DNA of 64,000 nucleotides from Burkholderia pyrrocinia (GTDB taxonomy: Bacteria; Pseudomonadota; Gammaproteobacteria; Burkholderiales; Burkholderiaceae): NCBI RefSeq assembly GCF_018417535.1, contig NZ_CP070979.1, positions 496,001 to 560,000 on the forward strand. The letters run 5' to 3'. The notes below the pieces were generated by a model. It did no database searches. It saw nothing but the letters and a program-made list of their open reading frames with translations, and was not told where the DNA came from. Position numbers and translations under genes: made by a program. Of this stretch, positions 26,768-36,158 are shown one piece after another; positions within the stretch are counted from its first letter, which is position 1; every line of letters begins with the position of its first letter.

Positions 26768-28442
26768 TGTAGTAGCTTTTTAGAAATGTCGTGTTCTAGC
26801 CATTTAGAAATGTCGCGTTTGGACCTCGGTAAGCTTGCCGGCTCCCCGTCAGATCATGGAGCCGGCGATGCACCGAACAGCACTGGTGACATTGAACATG
26901 CGAGAACTCGACCGTCTGAAGGTAATCCAGGCTGTAGTGGATTTGGGCCTGAGGCCTGGCCGCGCGGCCGAACGACTGGGCCTAACGGTCCGGCAGATCG
27001 AACGGCTAGTGATTCGGTACCGGGAGTCTGGTGCGGCTGGACTGATGTCGCGCAAACGTGGTCGTCCGGGGAACCGGCGATTGGACGAGGAACTGGCTCG
27101 GAGAGCGCTGACGATCATTCGCGAGCGCTACGCGGATTTTGGCCCGACGCTGGCCTGCGAGAAGTTGTCCGAGTGCCATGGCATCCAGTTGGCCAAGGAG
27201 ACGGTCCGGAAGCTGATGACGGATGCCGGTTTGTGGGTGCCACGCCGGCAGCGGCCGCCGAAGGTCTATCAGCCGAGGGCCCGGCGCGCCTGCTTGGGTG
27301 AACTGATCCAGATCGACGGCAGCGATCATCGATGGTTCGAGGAACGGGCGCCGGCCTGCACGCTGCTGGTGTACGTCGACGACGCGACGAGTCGGTTGAT
27401 GCATCTGCACTTCACGCAGACCGAATCGACCTTCAGCTACTTCGAAGCGACGCGGGCGTATCTGGAGCGTTACGGCAAACCTGGAGCGCTCTACAGCGAC
27501 AAGTACAGCGTGTTCCGCAGCCCGACCGCGGGCAAGACCGGAAGCAGCGTGACGCAGTTTGGCCGGGCCATGTATGAGCTGAACATCGATACGTTTTGCG
27601 CGAACAGCAGCTCGGCCAAGGGCCGTGTCGAGCGAGCGCATCTGACCTTGCAAGACCGGCTCGTGAAGGAACTGCGGCTGCGCGGGATCAGCACGGTAGC
27701 CGAGGCCAATGCGTATGCGCCCTCCTTCATGGCAGCCTACAACACACGCTTCGCGAAGCCGCCGCGCAGCGACTTCAATGCGCATCGGCCACTGCGAGAC
27801 GACGAGGATCTGGATACGTTATTGACGTGGCGTGAAACACGTCGGGTATCGAAATCGCTGACCGTGCTCCACGACCGAGTGCTTTACTTGCTGGACGACA
27901 CGCCGGTCAACCGGAAGCTGATTCACCGCTACATCGATGTATGGGAGTACCCCGACGGGCGGATCGAAATCCGAGCCGATGGCAAGGTTCTGTCTTGCCG
28001 TCTTTACGACAAGCTGGCGGAAGTCGATCAAGGTGCAGTGATCGAGCAAAAGCGATTGAGTCACGTGCTACAAGTTTCGCAAGCGCTTCAGGCTCAGCGC
28101 GACAACCGTCGAACCTCCGGATCGCCGTCGCGAACCAATCAAGGTCAGGCCGTCCGCGGTTCAAAGCAACCCGTTGGCACGAAGAAGCAACGTGCATTTA
28201 CGCAGGCCGACGTCGAGCAGGTAATCGTGGATCTCGCCGAACACCGACAGGCACAGAATCAACCTCGCAAACCTGGCCGACGGTCTGCGAAGACCAACGC
28301 AGTAAGCGTAAGCGCCCTGCCCGATCAGGACCAGCTCTTCGACACGGCGTGATCTGCAGCCCATGAGAAACAAATCCTGAACCCCTGAAAACACGACATT
28401 TCTATTTAGCTGGCGCCACGACATCTTGAAATGGCTACGACA
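26768..28442 (+). mobile_element. ISNCY-type insertion sequence A with 5-bp target duplication
   Basis: The element begins TGTAGTAGCTTTTTAGAAAT and ends so that the reverse complement starts TGTCGTAGCCATTTCAAGAT. Each end carries two copies of a ~21-bp unit with the core AAATGTCGYG (the outer right unit reads AGATGTCGTG), which are likely transposase-binding sites. CCTGG flanks the element on both sides (26763-26767 and 28443-28447), consistent with a 5-bp target-site duplication. It is inserted directly against the left end of the related element B, and encodes one transposase. Confidence 0.75.
26868..28352 (+). CDS. ISNCY-family transposase (element A)
   Basis: 494 residues. The N-terminal helix-turn-helix (MRELDRLKVIQAVVDLGLRPGRAAERLGLTVRQIERLVIRYRESG) is followed by an rve-type DDE domain: the first Asp in ELIQIDGSDHRWFE, the second in LVYVDDATSRLMHLHF, and the Glu in KGRVERAHLTLQDRL. 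ATG 26868 follows GGAG and matches the start of the sister transposase; TTG 26835 is also open. The product is intact, so the element may still be active. The sister protein in element B is clearly homologous along its whole length. Confidence 0.9.
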   Translation: MHRTALVTLNMRELDRLKVIQAVVDLGLRPGRAAERLGLTVRQIERLVIRYRESGAAGLMSRKRGRPGNRRLDEELARRALTIIRERYADFGPTLACEKLSECHGIQLAKETVRKLMTDAGLWVPRRQRPPKVYQPRARRACLGELIQIDGSDHRWFEERAPACTLLVYVDDATSRLMHLHFTQTESTFSYFEATRAYLERYGKPGALYSDKYSVFRSPTAGKTGSSVTQFGRAMYELNIDTFCANSSSAKGRVERAHLTLQDRLVKELRLRGISTVAEANAYAPSFMAAYNTRFAKPPRSDFNAHRPLRDDEDLDTLLTWRETRRVSKSLTVLHDRVLYLLDDTPVNRKLIHRYIDVWEYPDGRIEIRADGKVLSCRLYDKLAEVDQGAVIEQKRLSHVLQVSQALQAQRDNRRTSGSPSRTNQGQAVRGSKQPVGTKKQRAFTQADVEQVIVDLAEHRQAQNQPRKPGRRSAKTNAVSVSALPDQDQLFDTA

Positions 28443-28447
28443 CCTGG

Positions 28448-30049
28448 TGTAGGTCCCAAGTTCAGATGTCGCGTTTCCGCTAAATAAAAATGTCGTGTTT
28501 TGGCCTGTAGGTTGATCGCCAGCCCCCTCAAGGAGTACCGGCGATGAACGCGACTGGGACGATCACTATGACGATGCGCGAAGTGGATCGACTGAAGGTC
28601 ATTGAGGCGGTAGCCGAGTGCCGGCTCAAACCGGGCCAGGCAGCCGAACGGCTGGAACTGAGCGTGCGGCAAGTTGAACGCCTCGTGCAGCGCTATCGAG
28701 CGGCCGGCGTCGCAGGATTGGTGTCAGGCAAGCGTGGGCGCCCGAGCAATCATCAATTGCCCGCGGGCAAGGCGCAACGGGCGCTGGCATTGATTCGTGA
28801 GCGCTACGCCGATTTCGGGCCGACGCTGGCCTGCGAGAAGCTACGTGAATGTCATGGCATCGATCTGGCTGCCGAGACGGTTCGTACGCTGATGATGGCC
28901 TCCGGCCTATGGATTCCGCGCAAACAGCGTCCGCCGAAGGTCTATCAGCCGCGCAACCGCCGCGCGTGCCTGGGCGAACTGATCCAGATCGATGGCAGTG
29001 ACCATCGATGGTTCGAGGATCGGGCGCCAGCCTGCACGCTGCTGGTGTTCATCGACGACGCGACTGGACGACTGATGACGCTGCACTTCACGGCGAACGA
29101 GTCGACCTTCAGCTATTTCGAGGCGCTGTCGAAGTATCTGGATTCGCATGGCAAGCCGATCGCGTTCTATAGCGACAAGGCCAGCGTCTTTTACGTAAAG
29201 AAGCGCTCGGAGACGGCGGGCAAAGGCGTCACGCAGTTTGGCCGAGCTCTGTACGAGCTCAATATCGACGCATTCTGTGCTAACACGAGCCAAGCCAAAG
29301 GGCGTGTGGAGCGGGCGAACCTGACGCTGCAGGACCGGCTGGTCAAGGAACTCCGATTGCGCGGAATCAGTACGCGGGAGGCCGCCAATGCGTATGCGCC
29401 CTCCTTCATCGCTGACTTCAATCGGCGCTTCGGCAAACCGCCGAGGAGCGACCACGACGCGCACCGATCGCTGCGCGCTGATGAGGATCTGAGGCAGATC
29501 TTGTCCTATCGCGTGCCACGCAGGGTATCCAATGCGTTGACGGTGCAGTACGACCGCGTGATGTACCTGCTGGCCGATTCGGCGGTCAATCGGAACCTCG
29601 TGCACGAATATGTCGAAGTTGTTGAGTATCCCGATGGCTTGATTGAGGTCCAGGCAAACGGTGTGGCGCTGTCGTGTCGGCAATACGATCGCATCACGTG
29701 CATCGATCAGGGCGCAGAGGTCGAGAACAAGCGGCTGTCTAGCGCACTGGAAGTCGCGCGGCGCGTCCAGACCATGCGTGACGATCGCCGCGCAGCCGGC
29801 TCACCGTCGCGTACTCATTGCGGTGCAGAAGTCCAGGCTAAGAAGGCGCTCATCGGGCTGAAGAAGCAGCGTGCCATCGAGCTTGCCGACCTGAATCAAG
29901 CCATTCTTGAGGTCAGCGTCGAAGGAATCAGGGGACGGGGGGCGGCTTCGCCGCCCCACCCCAACCCCATAAACAAAGACAAGGAAAAACCCAAACACCG
30001 CGACATTTCAATTTAGCTGGAAGCCCGACAATTGAACTTAGCGGGGACA
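28448..30049 (+). mobile_element. ISNCY-type insertion sequence B, adjacent to element A
   Basis: The left end starts TGTAGGTCCCAAGTTCAGAT right after the target duplication of element A; the right end reverse-complements to TGTCCCCGCTAAGTTCAATT. Both ends again carry two copies of the AAATGTCG-type unit, with the outer units diverged. No matching target duplication is seen: CCTGG lies on the left and TGTG on the right. Element B is therefore probably the older insertion, with element A landing at its left tip. Confidence 0.7.
28544..30016 (+). CDS. ISNCY-family transposase (element B)
   Basis: 490 residues, homologous to the transposase of element A across the helix-turn-helix (MREVDRLKVIEAVAECRLKPGQAAERLELSVRQVERLVQRY) and the DDE domain (ELIQIDGSDHRWFE, LVFIDDATGRLMTLHF, KGRVERANLTLQDRL). 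AAGGAG precedes ATG 28544. The C-terminus differs from element A: it runs on as GRGAASPPHPNPINKDKEKP and ends inside the right terminal repeat, so the tail may be a later read-through extension. The catalytic residues are intact. Confidence 0.9.
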   Translation: MNATGTITMTMREVDRLKVIEAVAECRLKPGQAAERLELSVRQVERLVQRYRAAGVAGLVSGKRGRPSNHQLPAGKAQRALALIRERYADFGPTLACEKLRECHGIDLAAETVRTLMMASGLWIPRKQRPPKVYQPRNRRACLGELIQIDGSDHRWFEDRAPACTLLVFIDDATGRLMTLHFTANESTFSYFEALSKYLDSHGKPIAFYSDKASVFYVKKRSETAGKGVTQFGRALYELNIDAFCANTSQAKGRVERANLTLQDRLVKELRLRGISTREAANAYAPSFIADFNRRFGKPPRSDHDAHRSLRADEDLRQILSYRVPRRVSNALTVQYDRVMYLLADSAVNRNLVHEYVEVVEYPDGLIEVQANGVALSCRQYDRITCIDQGAEVENKRLSSALEVARRVQTMRDDRRAAGSPSRTHCGAEVQAKKALIGLKKQRAIELADLNQAILEVSVEGIRGRGAASPPHPNPINKDKEKPKHRDISI

Positions 30050-30052
30050 TGT

Positions 30053-30082
30053 GTGTAGTAGCTTTTTAGAAATGTCGTGTTC
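30053..30082. mobile_element. Solo left end of an element-A-like IS
   Basis: These 30 bp are identical to 26767-26796 (the last flanking base plus the first 29 bp of element A), then diverge at once into unrelated sequence. The second internal binding unit present in element A is absent. It is either a truncated third insertion or a product of recombination between IS ends. The following 30083-30361 shows AT-rich DNA and no gene. Confidence 0.7.
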
Positions 30083-30361
30083 GGATCGGTGACGGCCGCC
30101 CACGGGTTGCCGACCAGATACCGCACAGCCCCAGCCACGTGAACGCCGCGCGAATCTAGACATTAACCCATTGTTTTATATTAATATTTATTTGGGGTCG
30201 CAAGGCAAAGCCTTGTCGGGCTTGAAGGTGTCAAACCGGAAAAACGCACGGTAATCAACGGCATCCCGGGTTCCCACTGCGGGTCGACCGGCGGACGCGA
30301 TGCGCGTCGATACCCCGCCCGCACGCTCGCCGATCGACACGGAGCAGCCGGCCGCCGTCCG

Positions 30362-32182
30362 TCAAGGCTCGATCACACGCGGCGTCACGAGAAAGAGCCG
30401 CTCACTATGGCCGTCCTGTCTGTCGGTCGCGCGGAACAGCGCGCCGACGAGCGGCAGCTTCGACAGCACCGGTATGCCCGATTGCGTGCTCGAGCGCGCA
30501 TCCACCTTGTAGCCGGCGATCAGCAGCGCCTGCCCCTGCTCGATGAACGCCTGCGTGTTGATCTCGTTCGATACGATCACCGGAATGTTATCGACCGTTT
30601 GCTGCGACAGCTCGCCGTCGACGATCCGCACGTCGAGCTTGATCTGTGTACGCCCGCCCTCCTCGACAACCATCGGCAGCACGCGCAGCGACACGCCCGT
30701 CGAGATGCTGTACAGGTCGGCCGACGTGTAGCCCGCGACGCGCACGAAGAACTGCTTCTTGTTGTCCATCACCGCTTCGACGTTGTCGAGCGTCGTGACT
30801 TTCGGGCTCGCGTCGGTGCGCGCCTGGTTCGACGATTCGAGCGCGTTGATCCGCGCGAGCAGATAGCGGCCCGCGTCGCCGAGCACGGCCGTCAGCGACA
30901 AACCGAGCGGGCTCGCCGGCAGGCCAACCGAATCGTTGCCAGGCAGCGTGATCGAACCGAATGTCGGATTCAGCGAACCGTTCGCATACGAGTTCTGCGA
31001 CGTGAGCCCCGTGCCCGTCTGCAGATCGATATGGCTGTTGTGCGCGCGCCAGTCGACGCCGAGCTGCTTGAGCGCGCCTTCGTCGATCTGGATGATGCGC
31101 GCCTCGATCTCGATCAAGCGCGGCTTCACGTCGAGGAGCGCGATCAGGTCCGGATACTGCGCCATGTGTTCCGGCACGTCGCGCACGAGAATCGAGTTCG
31201 TACGCGGATCGGCCTGGATCACCGGCAGGTCGGTCGAATCGCTCGCGCCCACCGGTACGCCGTTCGCACCGCCGCTCGCGTCGGGCCAGCCGGCGCCCGA
31301 CACGCGCGCCGCGCCCGGATTGGCGATCGCGGCGGCGACCATGCCGCTCGGACGCGGATCGCCGCCCTGACCGCCGAGGCCGCCGGCCGGCATGCCCGCG
31401 CCATCGCCCGACTGCGCGCCCTGCATGTACGGCGGCAGCGGCGGCAATTGCGGCACGCCGCCGCGTCCGCCGCCGAGATCCGTCATCGGTGCGGCGCGGC
31501 TGATCGGCTTGCCGACGGTCGTCTGCGACGCGCGCTTGCCGTCGCCCGGGTGATACATCCGGTTCAGCAGCGACGCGACGCCCGGCATCGTCACCGTCGT
31601 GCCGTCGACGTTGACGTCGCGGTCGGCGGCCCACGCGTGCTTCAGCGAGAACACGCGGATCGTCGTGCCGCCCGTGCGCGCGGAATTCTCGTCGAGCCGC
31701 GCGGCGACGCTCGTCACGAGCTCTACGTAGCGCGGCGGCCCCGCGACAAGCGCAGTGCGCTGCTGCGCGTTGTAGGTGACCGGATAGCGCGGATCGGCGA
31801 CCTTCATCTGCTCGAGCAGGTCCCGCAGGTCGCCCATGTTCGCGTGATCGAGCTTGACGAGCGTGCTCTTCATGTCGCTCGCGGGCGTCACGTACAGCAC
31901 GGTGCCGTCGTAGTACCAGACGAAGCCGAACGACGCGGAGAGCGTGTCGAGGAAGCGCTGCGGCGACATCTTCATCTTGCCGCTGACGGCGCCGCTCACG
32001 CCGGGCGCGACGTTCGCCGCGATGTTCTGGCTCGCGGAGAGGTCGCGCAGAACGTCCTTCACGTCCTTGCCTTCCGCCGCGTACTGGATTTCGGTGCTGC
32101 GCCAGCGGATCGGCGCGGCATCGACGGAAAGGCTCGCAAGCGAGCACATCAGGGACAGCAAAATGGAAATCTTGGCCTTCAT
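30362..32182 (-). CDS. sctC: Type III secretion outer-membrane secretin SctC (HrcC)
   Basis: 606 residues with a signal peptide (cleavage after SVDAA), the N0/N1 domains characteristic of T3SS secretins (IQYAAEGKDVKDVLRDLSASQNIAANV, then SFGFVWYYDGTVLYVTPASD), N3-like segments (VAGPPRYVELVTSVAARLDE, DPRTNSILVRDVPEHMAQYPDLIALLD), a Gly/Pro/Ala-rich linker, and a full secretin domain (KLPLVGALFR, LFLVTPRVIEP). It forms the outer-membrane ring of the injectisome. It lies about 20 kb from the rest of the hrp cluster, behind a type IVB pilus operon, but has its own hrpII box at 32289-32312. Confidence 0.93.
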   Translation of the reverse strand: MKAKISILLSLMCSLASLSVDAAPIRWRSTEIQYAAEGKDVKDVLRDLSASQNIAANVAPGVSGAVSGKMKMSPQRFLDTLSASFGFVWYYDGTVLYVTPASDMKSTLVKLDHANMGDLRDLLEQMKVADPRYPVTYNAQQRTALVAGPPRYVELVTSVAARLDENSARTGGTTIRVFSLKHAWAADRDVNVDGTTVTMPGVASLLNRMYHPGDGKRASQTTVGKPISRAAPMTDLGGGRGGVPQLPPLPPYMQGAQSGDGAGMPAGGLGGQGGDPRPSGMVAAAIANPGAARVSGAGWPDASGGANGVPVGASDSTDLPVIQADPRTNSILVRDVPEHMAQYPDLIALLDVKPRLIEIEARIIQIDEGALKQLGVDWRAHNSHIDLQTGTGLTSQNSYANGSLNPTFGSITLPGNDSVGLPASPLGLSLTAVLGDAGRYLLARINALESSNQARTDASPKVTTLDNVEAVMDNKKQFFVRVAGYTSADLYSISTGVSLRVLPMVVEEGGRTQIKLDVRIVDGELSQQTVDNIPVIVSNEINTQAFIEQGQALLIAGYKVDARSSTQSGIPVLSKLPLVGALFRATDRQDGHSERLFLVTPRVIEP

Positions 32183-32250
32183 GGGTCCGTCCGGTGAGGA
32201 CGCGCGGCCGTCGGTCGGACAGGCGCGCGCCGCGAATGGGAGACCCGTGC

Positions 32251-32312
32251 AGTTAACCGCATCCGGGCGCGGCGGCGGCCGCGCGCGGCGAAGGTCCGTT
32301 CAATAGAACGAA
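32251..32312 (-). promoter_or_regulatory. hrpII/PIP box promoter of sctC
   Basis: On the minus strand TTCG (32312-32309), 16 nt, TTCG (32292-32289), then TTAACT 32 nt downstream. The box straddles the pilV stop codon and lies 107 bp before the sctC start. This is the site recognised by HrpB of Ralstonia and HrpX of Xanthomonas, whose homologue is encoded at 50398-51831. Confidence 0.75.
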
Positions 32313-33982
32313 TTGATGGTCCAGCCGGTTGCGAGCGGCGTCTGAAGGAAGGTCTGGCCGCCGCCGCAATAGGAGGACGTCCACGGCGTCTTCGCGTAGC
32401 CGTCGTACGTCGCCCATTTGCTCGAAAGCCTGACCGTGTATCCGCTGCGCGGCTCGGCGGCCACGTTCAGCGTGACGTTGATCGTCGCGGCGTCTTCGCG
32501 CAATTTCGGCGACTGCGCCTCGTTGTGCGCGATCACCTTGTCGCCCTGACGGTCGATGACTTCGACGACCAGGCGCATCTGCCCTTCCCGCCCCTTCAGG
32601 TCGCAGGTCGCATAGCTCATGTGCATGTATGCGCTCACCGCGATCAGCCCATTGTTGTCGAGCTTCACCGGCCGGTCGATCGTGTACGTGTACGTGCCGT
32701 CCCGTTCGTAGGTGATGAGCGGCGGATTCGGATACCCGCCACGGTAGGTGAACCCGCACGAAAAATCACTCGCGCCAGGCGTCTCCATCAGGATCGCGCA
32801 TGCCGTGTCGGTGCCGCCGATCTTGATCCCTGACTGCGGCAACCACTTGCCGTCCTGGCATGACAGCACTTGCCCGTCCTGGCCCATCGATATGAGGCCA
32901 GCAGTTGGACGATTTTTGTCGGGCGCGCACGGCGAGTTGACGACGACACGCCCGGTGATCTCGTACTGGTTCGCGGAGACGACGCCAGGCACGATCAGGT
33001 TGTCGTTCTGATCGACCGCGAGCGCCTGCCAGGCGGCGCCCGTCCACGCATAGGCGCGGAATTTGTCGAGCGTGAGGCGCACGTCGCCTTTCTCGTTCGA
33101 TGCATCGGTGGGCAGATCGTTGGTCTCTTCGACAGGATCCTTCCAGTGGCCGCCCGCGCCGCGCCACACGCCACTCTTGCAACTCAGCAGATTGCCGAGT
33201 GCGTCCGCGCCAAGCTTGCCGTTCGTGAAGTTGCCGGCCGTTCCGCAGTTCGCCGCGTCGGGGTTGCCGTCCGTGAACGTGTGCGTGAGCCAGATCGGCA
33301 CCTGCATCGCGTTCGCCTCCGGATGGCCGCCGACGCCAACGCGGTACAGGTAATCGCTGTTGATGTGCTGGCCCGGGCCGTTGAAGAAGATCTCGTTCGC
33401 GAGGTGTCCCACATTCGGCGGCGTGGCGCCGTTCGGACCGCAGGTTGGCGAGCTGCCGCCGAGAAACGTGCCGAGCGGCATCCGCCACGCGTCGAATGCG
33501 CCGCGCGCCTCATTCGGAAATGCCCTGCTGATCGAGCCGCCACCCGGCCCCGCACTCGCGGCGACGAGCCCGAGTTCCTTGTCGCCGATCGTCTCGCCGC
33601 CGGTCGTCACGACCAGCGCGTCGAGCCCGGTGCCGAGCGCGCTCCGCTTGACGAGTACGCACGTGTTCTGGCCGTATGCATTCGTTGGCCGAAGCGCTGC
33701 AGGCAGATCATTCGTCACCTGCAGATCGGCGAGCTTCATCACGATGGGCGTCTGCTTGTTCGCGCGCTGCAGCCAGGTATCGTAATCGCGCTTCAACGCC
33801 CGCGTGGCGGCGGCCGTCACCTGCGCCTGGTATTGCGCGACCTGCTGCGCACGCACGTCGTCCAGCGACGAATCCATCATCATCGCGATGCCGGCGAGCA
33901 TCACTGCAGCGATTGCCAGCGCGCCGAGCACCTCGATCAGCGCGATGCCGCGCGCGCGGCGGCGGGAAGACTTGAAATGCAT
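32300..33982 (-). CDS. pilV: Type IVB pilus minor pilin/tip adhesin, PilV-like
   Basis: 560 residues. A basic leader (MHFKSSRRRARG) ends at a prepilin peptidase site G/IALIEV followed by a hydrophobic helix. The next ~150 residues (QVAQYQAQVTAAATRALKRDYDTWLQ, TCVLVKRSALGTGLDALVVTTGG) match the constant region of R64-type PilV, and the long C-terminal part would be the exposed tip domain. No shufflon repeats or Rci recombinase lie next to it, so the tip appears fixed. The start overlaps the PilM stop by one base. It is the last pilus gene, followed by sctC. Confidence 0.85.
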   Translation of the reverse strand: MHFKSSRRRARGIALIEVLGALAIAAVMLAGIAMMMDSSLDDVRAQQVAQYQAQVTAAATRALKRDYDTWLQRANKQTPIVMKLADLQVTNDLPAALRPTNAYGQNTCVLVKRSALGTGLDALVVTTGGETIGDKELGLVAASAGPGGGSISRAFPNEARGAFDAWRMPLGTFLGGSSPTCGPNGATPPNVGHLANEIFFNGPGQHINSDYLYRVGVGGHPEANAMQVPIWLTHTFTDGNPDAANCGTAGNFTNGKLGADALGNLLSCKSGVWRGAGGHWKDPVEETNDLPTDASNEKGDVRLTLDKFRAYAWTGAAWQALAVDQNDNLIVPGVVSANQYEITGRVVVNSPCAPDKNRPTAGLISMGQDGQVLSCQDGKWLPQSGIKIGGTDTACAILMETPGASDFSCGFTYRGGYPNPPLITYERDGTYTYTIDRPVKLDNNGLIAVSAYMHMSYATCDLKGREGQMRLVVEVIDRQGDKVIAHNEAQSPKLREDAATINVTLNVAAEPRSGYTVRLSSKWATYDGYAKTPWTSSYCGGGQTFLQTPLATGWTINSFY

Positions 33983-34461
33983 CAGTATGCTTGCCCCATC
34001 CAGACCGGCATGCCGTTCGCAATCTTCAACCCGGCGGGCAGCGGCACGCCGATCGCCGGCGCGTTCGGATTCGCGTTGGCAGGGCGCACGACCGCATTGC
34101 GATACGCGACGCCCGCGAACAGCGAACCGTCGGCGAGCATCGTGATTTCGCCCGTGATATTGACGGACGGCGCCGCCGACGCATACGCGACAACGGTGCC
34201 GTCCATGACGTAGTTGCGCCATAGCGGGTTCGCGCCCGGATACCACGCCGGAAATGGCAGCCGCGTATTCGACACCGCGCCGCGCGTGCCCGGATGCACG
34301 CGCGCGTAGTCGAGCGTCGCCTGCCGGTAGATGGCGAGGTTTTCGGCGAGCGCTTGCGCGGTGCGCGGCGGCTGCAGCGCGGGAATAGCGGACGGGCCTT
34401 GCAGCGTCGCATAGACAGCGGCGATCGACGCGAAGGCCAGTGCGACGGCGAGGGCGTACAT
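33982..34461 (-). CDS. pilM: Type IVB pilus biogenesis protein, PilM-like
   Basis: 159 residues: a hydrophobic N-terminal segment (MYALAVALAFASIAAVYATL) acting as membrane anchor or uncleaved signal, then a periplasmic domain with AQALAENLAIYRQATLDYARVHPGTRGAVSN and GTVVAYASAAPSVNITGEI. Size and pattern fit the PilM protein of thin (R64-type) pili. Its role in assembly is poorly understood. It lies between the major pilin and the tip adhesin, which differs from the R64 order, where pilM precedes pilN. Confidence 0.75.
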   Translation of the reverse strand: MYALAVALAFASIAAVYATLQGPSAIPALQPPRTAQALAENLAIYRQATLDYARVHPGTRGAVSNTRLPFPAWYPGANPLWRNYVMDGTVVAYASAAPSVNITGEITMLADGSLFAGVAYRNAVVRPANANPNAPAIGVPLPAGLKIANGMPVWMGQAY

Positions 34462-34497
34462 AAGTGACGTGGGCGATGGCGAATGAGTCTGGTGGTG

Positions 34498-35049
34498 TCA
34501 GTTCGACGTCCAGATAATGGTGGCGCTATCGGTGCAAGCGCCCGTCGCAGCGCTCGGCGAGACCGGATAATCGATGGACGTTTCGCCAATCTTCGCCGAT
34601 TTCCAGTTTCCGCCGGCCGTCAACGTGTTGACGCAGACTTCTCTCGGCACTTGCGTGTAAGTGACTGTGAAAGTCTGGTTCGCACCGATCACGGTCACAG
34701 TCCCTCCCCACGTATTCGAAACACCGCCTTTGCCGTCCTGTGTCAGCGTCCCCGGAAACACCTTCGCCGCACTCAAATTCGCGTTCATCGAATCCGAGCC
34801 GTAGTTGTTCACCTGCCCCATGTAAAGCTTTTTTGTGCCCGTCTGAATCGCATTCAGATCCTCAGTCAGCCGATTCGTATTCGCGCTCGAGAACGCCGAC
34901 CCGAGCAGCGCGATCGCGCCGACGATCACGATCGCCGCGACGCCCAGATACGCGATGCTCTCGAGCAGCGACGCACCGCGCTCCTTGCGGTGCCTCCGGC
35001 AGAACGCCGGTGTGTGTCGATAGGCGGGAGGGTTGGCGAGTGGTTTCAT
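34498..35049 (-). CDS. pilS: Type IVB major pilin, PilS-like
   Basis: 183 residues with a 25-residue leader (MKPLANPPAYRHTPAFCRRH onward, ending KERG), a prepilin cleavage site G/ASLLES with Glu at +5, and a hydrophobic assembly helix (IAYLGVAAIVIVGAIALLGSAF). The mature domain contains NTNRLTEDLNAIQTGTKKLYMGQ, and Cys pairs typical of the disulfide-bonded D-region near the C-terminus. Long leader and mature start identify it as type IVB. ATG 35049 is preceded by an AGGAG site. Confidence 0.9.
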   Translation of the reverse strand: MKPLANPPAYRHTPAFCRRHRKERGASLLESIAYLGVAAIVIVGAIALLGSAFSSANTNRLTEDLNAIQTGTKKLYMGQVNNYGSDSMNANLSAAKVFPGTLTQDGKGGVSNTWGGTVTVIGANQTFTVTYTQVPREVCVNTLTAGGNWKSAKIGETSIDYPVSPSAATGACTDSATIIWTSN

Positions 35050-35081
35050 AGTGTGTTCTCCTGAATTGAAAATGCGCGACG

Positions 35082-36158
35082 TCAATGCATCGCGCGCGTC
35101 ATCGTGGCGATTTCCTGCTGGATGCCGAAGAAGCCCGTCACGAGCCAGCCGATCACCATCGCGAGCGCGACGATCGCGACGCCGTTCAGCACGCGCATCT
35201 GCGCGGTAATCCGCGCGACGCCCTCTTCGAGCCATTCGTCGGCGAGCATCTTGAGTGCCGCGTCGAAGCCGCCGTATTCGGCGTAGATGCACAAATCCTC
35301 GACGATCTCGCGCGACGGAAACTGATAACCGGCGTTGAGCAGCGCCTCGCCGGCGTTGAGGCCCGACTTCACGCCGACCAGCGTGTCGTCGATCCGCTCG
35401 CGCAGCCACGGCTCCGCGACCGCGCCGATCTTGAGCAGCGCCCTCTCGACCGTGACGCCCGACGCCTGCAGCGCCGAGAACGCGATCAGGAAGCCGCTGC
35501 CCGTGACGAGCCGGTAGATCGAATAAGGCGGCACGCGATCCGCGTAGACGCGCAGCGGCCCGCGCCAGCGCGGCAGCGACCACGCGAGCGCGGCGAGCAC
35601 CGCGACGAGCGCTGCGACGACGACGAGCATCCAGCCCTGCACGAACAGCGACATCAGGTACAGCGAGCGCGCGGCGCCGCGCCAGTGCGTCGGATCGGCG
35701 ATCAGCGCGAACTTCGGGATCACGTGCGTGCCGAACAGGTACAGATAGCCGATCACCATCACGACGAGCCCGACCGGATACGCGACGCCGCCCGTGACCG
35801 CGCGGCGGATCTTGCGGCTCGACTGCACGATGTCGGCAACCGACACGAGCGCGTCCTCGATGCGCCCCGCCTGCTCGCCCGCCGCGACGATCATCTGCTC
35901 CGTCGCGGGTACCCATGCCTCCATCGCCTCCGACAGCATCCGGCCGTTCTGCACGGCGAGCCGCCAGTCGGACAGCACGATCGCGAGCGGCTCGCGCGGC
36001 TTGCGCCCTTCGCGCGACGCGCGCCATTCGAGTTCCTCCAGCACCTTGAGGAGCGGCAGCCCGTTGCCGAGCATCTTCGCGATCTTCCGATAGACGCGCA
36101 GCCGCTCGTCGGCATTCAGGCAGAACTTCGCCCAGCGTCGATTCAGCTCAAGTGCCAT
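35082..36158 (-). CDS. pilR: Type IVB pilus inner-membrane platform protein, PilR-like
   Basis: 358 residues of the GspF/T2SSF family: two homologous cytoplasmic T2SSF domains (RVYRKIAKMLGNGLPLLKVLEEL and LVTGSGFLIAFSALQASGVTVERALLKIG) and three membrane segments (VTGGVAYPVGLVVMVIGYLYLFGT, GWMLVVVAALVAVLAALAW, GVAIVALAMVIGWLVTGFFG). It anchors the assembly ATPase at the inner membrane. The gene overlaps the end of pilQ by 11 bp, supporting coupled translation. Confidence 0.9.
   Translation of the reverse strand: MALELNRRWAKFCLNADERLRVYRKIAKMLGNGLPLLKVLEELEWRASREGRKPREPLAIVLSDWRLAVQNGRMLSEAMEAWVPATEQMIVAAGEQAGRIEDALVSVADIVQSSRKIRRAVTGGVAYPVGLVVMVIGYLYLFGTHVIPKFALIADPTHWRGAARSLYLMSLFVQGWMLVVVAALVAVLAALAWSLPRWRGPLRVYADRVPPYSIYRLVTGSGFLIAFSALQASGVTVERALLKIGAVAEPWLRERIDDTLVGVKSGLNAGEALLNAGYQFPSREIVEDLCIYAEYGGFDAALKMLADEWLEEGVARITAQMRVLNGVAIVALAMVIGWLVTGFFGIQQEIATMTRAMH

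Noticed and set aside
32300..33982. Possible shufflon in the pilV tip region
   Set aside because: No sfx-like inverted repeats, alternative C-terminal segments or Rci-type recombinase were seen.
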